From assembly GCA_045656625.1 (NCBI GenBank), contig JAZORL010000070.1:1-6869 (forward strand): a stretch of DNA of 6,869 nt, read 5' to 3'. The notes beneath the pieces are model-generated. The model saw nothing but the letters and a program-made list of their open reading frames with translations, made no database searches and was not told the origin of the DNA. The DNA comes from Scatosoma sp045656625. Lineage in GTDB: Bacteria > Bacillota > Clostridia > Christensenellales > Borkfalkiaceae. Positions within the stretch are counted from its first letter, which is position 1. The number at the start of each line of letters is the position of its first letter. The position numbers and the translations under genes are program-made. Below are positions 1-5,288 of this stretch, in pieces.

Positions 1-1110
1 GACAAAATGGCCATGCAGCGTTTGAAGGAAGCTGCGGAAAAGGCGAAGATCGAGCTTTCGGGCATGACCTCCACCAACGTCAACCTTCCCTTCATTTCCA
101 TGAGCGCGGACGGCCCTCAGCACCTTGACGTAACCATCACTAAGCAGAAGTTTGAAGCGATGACGGCAGGACTTTTGGAAAGAACGGTTGCTCCCATGAA
201 GGCGGCTATGCGCGACGCAGGGCTTTCGTACAGCGATATCGACAAGGTAATTCTCGTCGGCGGTTCGACGCGTATGCCTGCGGTTGTGGCGAAGGTGAAG
301 GAAGTTACGGGCAAGGAACCGTTCAAGGGTATCAACCCCGACGAATGCGTTGCAATCGGCGCAGCTGTGCAAGGCGGCGTTTTGACGGGCGAAGTAAAGG
401 ACGTATTGCTCCTTGACGTTACGCCGTTGTCGCTCGGTATCGAAACGCTTGGCGGCGTGTTCACGCGTATCATCGATAGAAATACGACGATTCCCGTAAA
501 GAAGAGCCAAATCTTCTCGACGGCTGCGGATAACCAAACGAGCGTAGACATTCACGTGCTTCAAGGCGAACGCGAATTCTGCAGAGATAACAAGACGCTT
601 GGCAACTTCATGCTCACGGGTATTGCTCCCGCTCCTCGCGGTATACCGCAAATCGAAGTGACCTTCGATATCGACGCAAACGGTATCGTACACGTGACGG
701 CACAAGATAAGGGTACGGGCAAATCCACGGATATTACGATTACGTCGTCCACCAACCTTTCCGAAGAAGAAATCGATAAAGCGGTGAAGGAAGCAGAACA
801 GTTTGCGGAAGAAGATAAGAAACGCAAAGAAAAAGTAGAAAACAAGAACAAGCTCGACGGTATGATTTTCTCGATCGAACAAACGATGAGAGAAGCAGGC
901 GACAAGCTTGACGAAAATGATAAGGCGAGCTTGCAAGCGGCAATCGACGCAGCGAAAGCAGAGCTTGCTTCCGAAGACGACGATAGAATCAAGGCGGCTT
1001 ACGATAAGCTTATGCAAGACGTACAGCCTGTATTTAGTAAGCTCTATCAACAAGCAGGGGCGCAGGGGGCAAACCCGAACCCTTCTGATGATACGGAATT
1101 CCATCAATAA
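1..1110 (+). CDS. dnaK: Molecular chaperone DnaK (Hsp70), C-terminal part; 5' end outside window
   Basis: DnaK is the cytosolic ATP-dependent Hsp70 chaperone that binds exposed hydrophobic peptides with DnaJ and GrpE. The reading frame is open from base 1, so the ATG at 7 is internal. About the first 240-250 residues, including the N-terminal phosphate-binding loop, are missing. The 369 residues present begin in the nucleotide-binding domain (MQRLKEAAEKAKIELS). They contain the ATPase motif ILVGGSTRMP (bases 250-279), the interdomain linker VLLLD (403-417), the beta-sandwich substrate domain (GIETLGG, LQGER, EVTFDIDANGI) and a charged helical lid rich in Lys and Glu. The tail is a short low-complexity stretch ending SDDTEFHQ, not the more usual acidic D-x-E/D-F-x-E-V ending. 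dnaJ follows 99 bases downstream on the same strand. Family assignment is certain from the motifs. Control by HrcA/CIRCE is usual for this operon, but that site would lie upstream, outside the window. Confidence 0.98.
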   Translation, partial: DKMAMQRLKEAAEKAKIELSGMTSTNVNLPFISMSADGPQHLDVTITKQKFEAMTAGLLERTVAPMKAAMRDAGLSYSDIDKVILVGGSTRMPAVVAKVKEVTGKEPFKGINPDECVAIGAAVQGGVLTGEVKDVLLLDVTPLSLGIETLGGVFTRIIDRNTTIPVKKSQIFSTAADNQTSVDIHVLQGEREFCRDNKTLGNFMLTGIAPAPRGIPQIEVTFDIDANGIVHVTAQDKGTGKSTDITITSSTNLSEEEIDKAVKEAEQFAEEDKKRKEKVENKNKLDGMIFSIEQTMREAGDKLDENDKASLQAAIDAAKAELASEDDDRIKAAYDKLMQDVQPVFSKLYQQAGAQGANPNPSDDTEFHQ

Positions 1111-1118
1111 CGGTGGTC

Positions 1119-1194
1119 AACCCGTACACGGGTAGGGCAAATCAAGAAAAAATAACGCGTAGACGGGTTTGGGTAAAACCAAACCCTATTACGC
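1119..1194 (+). promoter_or_regulatory. Foldable dnaK-dnaJ intergenic spacer with competing hairpins
   Basis: The 99-base spacer between the dnaK stop and the dnaJ start can form a perfect 8-bp stem, GGGTTTGG (1165-1172) with CCAAACCC (1179-1186), closed by a GTAAAA loop. An outer helix, GCGTA (1157-1161) with TACGC (1190-1194), extends it across a short internal loop. Upstream, ACCCG (1120-1124) can pair with CGGGT (1129-1133). In an alternative fold, AACCCGT (1119-1125) pairs exactly with ACGGGTT (1163-1169), which would break the 8-bp stem. No run of T follows the main stem, so it does not look like a full intrinsic terminator. Plausible roles are mRNA processing or stabilisation of the dnaK 3' end, or partial attenuation that keeps DnaJ below DnaK. 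The pairing is seen directly; the function is inferred. Confidence 0.5.
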
Positions 1195-1209
1195 TATTTA
1201 GGTGCGGTT

Positions 1210-2352
1210 ATGGCAGATAAAAAGAATTATTACGACGTACTTGGCGTAGACAAAAAAGCGAGTGCGGACGAGATTAAAAAAGCGTATAGAAAGCTTGCAA
1301 TGCAATATCATCCCGATAGAAATCAGGGGAATGAAGAGGCGGCGGAAAAGTTTAAGGAAGTAAACGAGGCGCACGAAACTCTTTCCGATCAACAAAAACG
1401 CGCGGCGTACGATTATGAATTAGAGCACCCTGGCATGGGTGGTTTCGGTGGTTTCGGCGGCGGTGCAGGCGGCTTTGGCGGTTTTGAAGATATTTCGGAT
1501 ATTTTCAGCAGCTTTTTCGGCGGTGGCTTTGGCGGCGGCGCAAGAGCGCAACAATCGGCAGTCGGCGAAGATATTCAGCGAGAAATGACCCTTTCCTTTA
1601 TGGATGCGGCGAAGGGTTGTAAGAAATCCTTCTCGTATACGCGCAACGAGCCGTGCGGTGCGTGCCGTGGTACGGGCGCAAAAGACGGTACGGCGTACAG
1701 CACTTGCTCTAAGTGCCAAGGCAAGGGGATTATTCAACAGGTGCAAAACACCATGTTTGGGCGCACGATTCGTCAAATGCCTTGCCCTGATTGCGGCGGT
1801 AGCGGTAGAACGATTAAGGAAAAATGTCCTGATTGTAAGGGGCGCGGCGCACAACGCAAGGAAACGACGGTCACGCTCGATATTCCCGCAGGCGTGGACA
1901 ATGGCAGCTATATGAAAAAGCGTGGATTGGGTCAAGCGGCGCCGAACGGCGGTCAGCCGGGCGATTTAATCGTGGTGTTCCGTGTAGAACCGCATAAGAT
2001 TTTACAACGTGATCGTTTCAACCTGATGCTGGAATTGCCCATTTCCTTTAAGACGGCGGCGCTTGGCGGTGTGGTGAAGGTGCCGACGGTGGACGAGGCG
2101 ATTGATTTCACGATTCCCGAAGGTACGCAAAACGGCACGGTGTTCACCATTCGAGGCAAGGGTATACGCTCGGCAAGAGGGGAAGTGGGGAACTTGATTG
2201 TGAAGGTCTTGGTGGAAATCCCCACGAAGCTTTCCAAAGAACAAAAGAAACAAATCGAAAAATTGGATAGCGATTTTGAAATCAAACAATGTGACCGCAT
2301 GAAACGGTACGCAGACAGCGTAGAAGCATTGTACGGCAAAAAACCTTATTAA
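1210..2352 (+). CDS. dnaJ: Chaperone protein DnaJ (Hsp40, type I)
   Basis: DnaJ is the Hsp40 co-chaperone that delivers unfolded clients to DnaK and stimulates its ATPase. The protein has 380 residues, close to the roughly 376 of E. coli DnaJ. All type I domains are present in order. The J-domain (about 1-72) carries HPD at 34-36. A Gly/Phe-rich linker (about 75-110) contains a DIF motif and is encoded by short GGTTTCGGT-like tandem repeats near 1441. The zinc domain has four CxxCxGxG repeats (C149/C152, C166/C169, C192/C195, C206/C209) and should bind two zinc ions, the outer pair together and the inner pair together. The C-terminal beta-sandwich and dimerisation regions end at ALYGKKPY. The start is supported by AGGTG at 1200-1204, five bases before the ATG. 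It lies directly after dnaK and probably shares its heat-shock transcript, since no clear promoter is visible in the spacer. The J-domain end reads YDYELEHP instead of the common YDQFG, a lineage variation. Confidence 0.98.
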   Translation: MADKKNYYDVLGVDKKASADEIKKAYRKLAMQYHPDRNQGNEEAAEKFKEVNEAHETLSDQQKRAAYDYELEHPGMGGFGGFGGGAGGFGGFEDISDIFSSFFGGGFGGGARAQQSAVGEDIQREMTLSFMDAAKGCKKSFSYTRNEPCGACRGTGAKDGTAYSTCSKCQGKGIIQQVQNTMFGRTIRQMPCPDCGGSGRTIKEKCPDCKGRGAQRKETTVTLDIPAGVDNGSYMKKRGLGQAAPNGGQPGDLIVVFRVEPHKILQRDRFNLMLELPISFKTAALGGVVKVPTVDEAIDFTIPEGTQNGTVFTIRGKGIRSARGEVGNLIVKVLVEIPTKLSKEQKKQIEKLDSDFEIKQCDRMKRYADSVEALYGKKPY

Positions 2353-2390
2353 AAAATAAATCCGCAGCTCGAAAGAGCTGCGGATTTGTG
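2351..2390. terminator. Bidirectional intrinsic terminator between dnaJ and araC
   Basis: A perfect 13-bp stem pairs AAATCCGCAGCTC (2358-2370) with GAGCTGCGGATTT (2375-2387) around a GAAA tetraloop. On the minus strand the hairpin is followed by TTTATTTTTT (complement of 2360-2351), a strong U tract that would end araC transcripts. On the plus strand the stem is followed only by TTTGTGCATTT, so termination of dnaJ transcripts should be weaker. The A/T tract on the dnaJ side overlaps the dnaJ stop codon. The position between two convergent genes fits a shared terminator. Confidence 0.9.
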
Positions 2391-2419
2391 CATTTGATAG
2401 GGGCAGGTATGCGTTGAAA

Positions 2420-3256
2420 TTATCTTTTGCGATATTCCTTCGGGGAAACACCCTTAAAGGTTTTGAAGATTTTAATAAAATAGCTCAAATCGTTAAAGCC
2501 GCAATCGTAGGCGATTTTTGTCACGGATAAATCGGAAGCGATTAGCTTTCGCGCAGCTCGCTCAATGCGGTACGCCATGAGATAGTTTACGGGGGTTGTA
2601 CCCGTCATATCCTTGAAGAATTTGCAAAAATATTTGCAGGAAAGCCCTGCTACTGCCGACATATCGTCGAGGGTGATGTCGCTCGCAAAATTTTCTCGAA
2701 TGTATTTTAAGACGGTTTTAAGCTTGACTACTTTTTTCTCGTCGTGCATGGACGAGGGGGGCAGGTGGGAGGTGAAAAGCTTTTTTGCTTGTATTTCACC
2801 AAGTAGCTCGTGAAAAAGACCGATCACTTTGAAGGGCGAGCCTTCTTGCGTATCTCGAAGCTGCAAAAAGAGTTTGTTGATGAGGGAAAGAACCGCTTGG
2901 TCGCTCGGAAATTCTGTTAAATAGGCGGTGTGGGATAAAAGATCGTCAATAAAACCATCGCAAAGGGCGTTGCCCGTTTTCAAAAAGGCAAGATTGAAAA
3001 CGATACATTCGTAGTCGCAATCCTTGGGCGTTGCGCCGTGTACCGTTTCACTATTGATAAACGCCACAGAGCCTGCTTGCAGGACGTGGGTACGATTGTC
3101 AAGCGTGAGGGAAAGTTTGCCCGTTAATACGCGCACCAGCTCTAAAGAGCTGTGCCAATGGAATGCCATTTCGTACTTGGGGTGCAGGGTGTTTACTTGG
3201 TATAATTCGAAGGGAAAATCTCCCGTTCCGTGTTGTTTTAGTTCGTTATAAATCAT
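2420..3256 (-). CDS. AraC-family transcriptional regulator with N-terminal cupin domain
   Basis: This is a predicted DNA-binding regulator of 278 residues. The N-terminal part is a cupin-like sensing domain with HWHSSLE (His33, His35, Glu39), a later His73 and the pattern of a small beta-barrel that often binds a sugar in this family. The C-terminal hundred residues (about 179-278) form the double helix-turn-helix AraC/XylS domain. The first helix pair lies around ITLDDMSAVAGLSCKYF, and the second carries the signature LSVTKIAYDCGFNDLSYF and ends GVSPKEYRKR. The ATG at 3256 is chosen because GGTGG (3266-3262) precedes it by five bases. An in-frame TTG at 3268 overlaps that ribosome binding site and is unlikely to be used. 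It is divergent from fucI with overlapping promoters, so it most likely controls fucI, and perhaps itself, in response to a sugar such as L-fucose. The family is certain; ligand and target are inferred from neighbourhood. Confidence 0.93.
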   Translation of the reverse strand: MIYNELKQHGTGDFPFELYQVNTLHPKYEMAFHWHSSLELVRVLTGKLSLTLDNRTHVLQAGSVAFINSETVHGATPKDCDYECIVFNLAFLKTGNALCDGFIDDLLSHTAYLTEFPSDQAVLSLINKLFLQLRDTQEGSPFKVIGLFHELLGEIQAKKLFTSHLPPSSMHDEKKVVKLKTVLKYIRENFASDITLDDMSAVAGLSCKYFCKFFKDMTGTTPVNYLMAYRIERAARKLIASDLSVTKIAYDCGFNDLSYFIKIFKTFKGVSPKEYRKR

Positions 3257-3268
3257 TTTTACCACCAA
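3257..3268 (-). promoter_or_regulatory. Ribosome binding site that fixes the araC start
   Basis: On the minus strand GGTGG (3266-3262) is followed by TAAAA and then ATG at 3256-3254, an ideal spacing of five bases. The upstream in-frame TTG at 3268-3266 lies inside this site and has no Shine-Dalgarno sequence of its own, so the shorter protein beginning MIYNELKQHG is preferred. Confidence 0.8.
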
Positions 3269-3296
3269 AAAGTGAAAATAATTATATTTTTTTCCT

Positions 3297-3326
3297 ATTA
3301 TATCACTTGTAATAGGGGAAAATCAA
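3297..3326 (-). promoter_or_regulatory. Predicted sigma-A-type promoter of the araC-family gene (extended -10)
   Basis: Read on the minus strand, TTGATT (3326-3321) serves as the -35 box. After 18 bases comes an exact TATAAT (3302-3297) preceded by TGA (3305-3303), giving an extended -10 element. Transcription would begin near 3290 and leave a leader of about 33 bases. The element overlaps the fucI promoter on the opposite strand. Another TATAAT at 3286-3281 lacks a recognisable -35 partner. Confidence 0.65.
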
Positions 3327-3335
3327 GTATATAAT
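3307..3335 (+). promoter_or_regulatory. Predicted sigma-A-type promoter of fucI
   Basis: TTGTAA (3307-3312) and an exact TATAAT (3330-3335) are separated by 17 bases, the optimal spacing. Transcription would start near 3342 and give a leader of about 33 bases before the fucI ATG. The promoter faces and overlaps that of the divergent regulator gene. I saw no convincing catabolite-repression (cre) site in or next to it. Confidence 0.7.
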
Positions 3336-3350
3336 TATGTTATCAATAAA

Positions 3351-3374
3351 AAAATATTCGGAGGAAAATATTTT
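3351..3374 (+). promoter_or_regulatory. fucI ribosome binding site inside an A/T-only hairpin
   Basis: GGAGG (3360-3364) is the fucI Shine-Dalgarno sequence, ten bases before the ATG at 3375, slightly longer than usual. AAAATATT (3351-3358) and AATATTTT (3367-3374) can pair, which would put GGAGG in an eight-base loop. The stem contains only A-U pairs and would be weak, so an effect on translation is speculative. Confidence 0.5.
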
Positions 3375-5177
3375 ATGGCAGAATCGAGACTCATCGGGAG
3401 CTATCCCGTAATCGGTATTAGACCCACCATCGACGGTAGAAGAGGACCTTTGAAGGTTCGTGAATCGCTCGAGGTGCAAACAATGAATATGGCGAAAAAC
3501 GCAGCGGAATTGATTTCCAAAAACGTTTTTTATTCTAACGGCGAACCTGTAAAGGTCGTGATTGCGGATACCACCATCGGCCGTGTTGCCGAAGCGGCGG
3601 CTTGTGCGGATAAGTTCAAAAAAGAAGGCGTGGATATTACGCTCACCGTCACCCCTTGCTGGTGCTACGGCAGCGAAACGATGGATATGGACCCTATGAC
3701 CATCAAAGCGGTGTGGGGCTTTAACGGTACGGAACGTCCCGGCGCGGTGTACTTGGCGGCGGTGCTTGCTGGTCACGCACAAAAGGGCTTGCCTGCGTTC
3801 GGTATTTATGGACACGACGTACAGGACCTTGACGATACGTCGATTCCTGCGGACGTTTCCGAGAAAATTTTGCGTTTTGCAAGAGCGGCGGTTGCGGTAG
3901 CGACGATGCGTGGGAAATCCTATTTGCAAATCGGTTCGATTTGTATGGGTATTGCAGGTTCGATCGTCAACGTGGAAATGTTTGAAGAATATCTTGGTAT
4001 GCGTGTGGAATCGGTGGACGAAGTAGAAATTATCCGCCGAATGACGGAAGGTATCTACGACGAAAAAGAATATCAAAAGGCGCTTGCTTGGGTAAAAGAA
4101 AAGTGCAATGCGGACTTCGACAAGAATCCCCCCGAATTACAAAGAACGGCAGAAGCAAAGGAAAAGGATTGGGAATTCACGGCGAAAATGGCGTGCATTA
4201 TCAAGGATCTTTTCAACGGCAATAAGAATTTGCCCGAAGGTGCAGAGGAAGAAGCTGTCGGCCATAACGCGATCGTGGGCGGTTTCCAAGGTCAAAGACA
4301 ATGGACGGATTTCTACCCGAACTGCGATTTCCCTGAATCCATTCTTAATTCGACGTTCGATTGGAACGGCGCAAGAGAACCGTATATTCTTGCAACGGAA
4401 AACGATAGTCTTAACGGCGTATGTATGCTCTTTGGGAAGCTTTTGACAGGTCGCGCGCAAATTTTTGCGGACGTAAGAACTTATTGGTCGGGCGATGCGA
4501 TTAAGCGTGTGACGGGCTATGAAATCGAGGGTAAGGCAAAGGAATCGGACGGCTTTATTCATTTGATTAACTCGGGTGCGGCGTGTGTGGATGCTTGCGG
4601 CGAAGTGAAGGATGAAAACGGCGACGCGATCATGAAGAAATGGTGGGAAATGACGGATAAGGATATCGACGCTTGTATGGCGGCGACGACTTGGCCGTAC
4701 GCCGATCTTGGCTACTTCCGTGGCGGCGGTTATTCCTCTCGTTTCGTGACTCGCGCGGAAATGCCCGTGACGATGATGAGATTGAATATGGTCAAGGGTA
4801 TTGGCCCCGTAATGCAAATTGCGGAAGGCTGGACGGTGCAAATTCCCGACGAAGTGACGCATAAGCTTTGGAAGAGAACGGACTATACATGGCCTTGCAC
4901 TTGGTTTGCTCCGAGAGTGACGGGTAAAGGCGCGTTCAAGACCGCTTACGACGTGATGAATAACTGGGGCGCAAACCACGGCGCAATCTCTTACGGACAT
5001 ATTGGCGCTGACCTTATCACGATGTGCTCAATGCTTCGTATTCCCGTATGTATGCACAACGTGGACGAGGATAAGATTTATCGTCCTGCGGCTTGGAATG
5101 CGTTCGGTATGGATAAGGAAGGTCAAGATTACCGTGCTTGTCAGGCGTATGGACCTATGTATAAAAACATCAAATAA
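3375..5177 (+). CDS. fucI: L-fucose isomerase (also acts on D-arabinose)
   Basis: FucI interconverts L-fucose and L-fuculose, the first step of cytosolic fucose catabolism. The family also converts D-arabinose to D-ribulose. The protein has 600 residues against 591 in E. coli and matches along its full length: IGIRPTIDGRR near the N terminus, TVTPCWCYGSET at 91-102, WGFNGTERPGAVYLAA, YGHDVQD, CMGIAGSIV, FRGGGYSSRF, and RIPVCMHNV near the C terminus. From alignment by eye to E. coli Glu337, Asp361 and His528, the Mn2+-binding and catalytic residues are Glu342 (in ATEND), Asp366 (in FADVRTYW) and His535 (in NWGANHG), so the enzyme should be active. GGAGG lies ten bases before the ATG. It has its own promoter and terminator and is divergent from an AraC-type regulator. 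No fuculokinase, fuculose-phosphate aldolase or fucose permease gene lies beside it, so the rest of the pathway must be elsewhere or be different. Confidence 0.97.
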   Translation: MAESRLIGSYPVIGIRPTIDGRRGPLKVRESLEVQTMNMAKNAAELISKNVFYSNGEPVKVVIADTTIGRVAEAAACADKFKKEGVDITLTVTPCWCYGSETMDMDPMTIKAVWGFNGTERPGAVYLAAVLAGHAQKGLPAFGIYGHDVQDLDDTSIPADVSEKILRFARAAVAVATMRGKSYLQIGSICMGIAGSIVNVEMFEEYLGMRVESVDEVEIIRRMTEGIYDEKEYQKALAWVKEKCNADFDKNPPELQRTAEAKEKDWEFTAKMACIIKDLFNGNKNLPEGAEEEAVGHNAIVGGFQGQRQWTDFYPNCDFPESILNSTFDWNGAREPYILATENDSLNGVCMLFGKLLTGRAQIFADVRTYWSGDAIKRVTGYEIEGKAKESDGFIHLINSGAACVDACGEVKDENGDAIMKKWWEMTDKDIDACMAATTWPYADLGYFRGGGYSSRFVTRAEMPVTMMRLNMVKGIGPVMQIAEGWTVQIPDEVTHKLWKRTDYTWPCTWFAPRVTGKGAFKTAYDVMNNWGANHGAISYGHIGADLITMCSMLRIPVCMHNVDEDKIYRPAAWNAFGMDKEGQDYRACQAYGPMYKNIK

Positions 5178-5193
5178 ATTTTGACGGATTTTG

Positions 5194-5225
5194 CGCCGCG
5201 CGAGTGTCACTCGCGCGGCGTTTTT
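5194..5225 (+). terminator. Strong intrinsic terminator after fucI
   Basis: An 11-bp GC-rich stem pairs CGCCGCGCGAG (5194-5204) with CTCGCGCGGCG (5210-5220) around a TGTCA loop. It is followed directly by TTTTT (5221-5225). It begins 17 bases after the fucI stop codon and should keep fucI transcription from running into prmA. Confidence 0.95.
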
Positions 5226-5237
5226 CAATGGAAACAC

Positions 5238-5266
5238 TTGCAAAAGCGGCGGCGGTGTGTTATAAT
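5238..5266 (+). promoter_or_regulatory. Predicted sigma-A-type promoter of prmA-rsmE (extended -10)
   Basis: TTGCAA (5238-5243) and TATAAT (5261-5266) are 17 bases apart. TGT (5258-5260) immediately before the -10 box makes it an extended -10. Transcription would begin near 5273, only about 16 bases before the prmA ATG, so the leader would hold little more than the ribosome binding site. It lies just downstream of the fucI terminator. Confidence 0.8.
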
Positions 5267-5275
5267 AATAGCGAA

Positions 5276-5281
5276 AAGGAG
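5276..5281 (+). promoter_or_regulatory. Ribosome binding site that fixes the prmA start
   Basis: AAGGAG (5276-5281) lies seven bases before ATG 5289. The frame is open further upstream as far as about 5181, but that part crosses the fucI terminator and the promoter and has no ribosome binding site. The protein therefore starts MKYIELTIHT, which matches the usual PrmA N terminus. Confidence 0.9.
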
Positions 5282-5288
5282 TTTGATT

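Larger units (their letters stand above)
3297..3335. repeat. Near-perfect dyad spanning the divergent promoters; candidate operator
   Basis: The left arm ATTATATCACTTG (3297-3309) and the right arm CAAGTATATAAT (3324-3335) are reverse complements apart from one extra C in the left arm. The 14-base spacer is TAATAGGGGAAAAT. Part of the symmetry follows from two opposed TATAAT boxes, but the ACTTG/CAAGT extension is not required by them. It could be the binding site of the neighbouring AraC-family protein or of another dimeric regulator. AraC proteins more often bind direct repeats, so the link to that protein is uncertain. Confidence 0.5.

Noticed and set aside
1438..1545. GGTTTCGGT-like tandem repeats as a possible slippage or phase-variation tract
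   Set aside because: They encode the normal Gly/Phe linker of DnaJ in frame and are too degenerate to act as a simple repeat tract.
1420..1935. Minus-strand open frame and overlapping plus-strand frame (1604-1915) inside dnaJ
   Set aside because: Both are alternative frames of dnaJ's Gly-rich and Cys-rich regions, rich in Ala, Arg and Thr, without initiation signals.
3257..3268. TTG start at 3268 for the AraC-family gene
   Set aside because: It overlaps the GGTGG ribosome binding site of the ATG at 3256, so it cannot sensibly be the start.
3303..4076. Open frame of 257 codons on the minus strand over the fucI 5' half and promoter region
   Set aside because: It is antisense to the clearly conserved fucI, rich in Arg, His and Phe as expected of a shadow frame, and has no recognisable domain or ribosome binding site.
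4137..5000. Open frame of 287 codons on the minus strand inside fucI
   Set aside because: It lies entirely within fucI, has a biased Arg/His/Ser composition and shows no family motifs.
5181..5288. N-terminal extension of prmA starting at a TTG near 5181
   Set aside because: The extension overlaps the fucI terminator hairpin and the prmA promoter and has no ribosome binding site. ATG 5289 has an ideal AAGGAG and matches the family N terminus.
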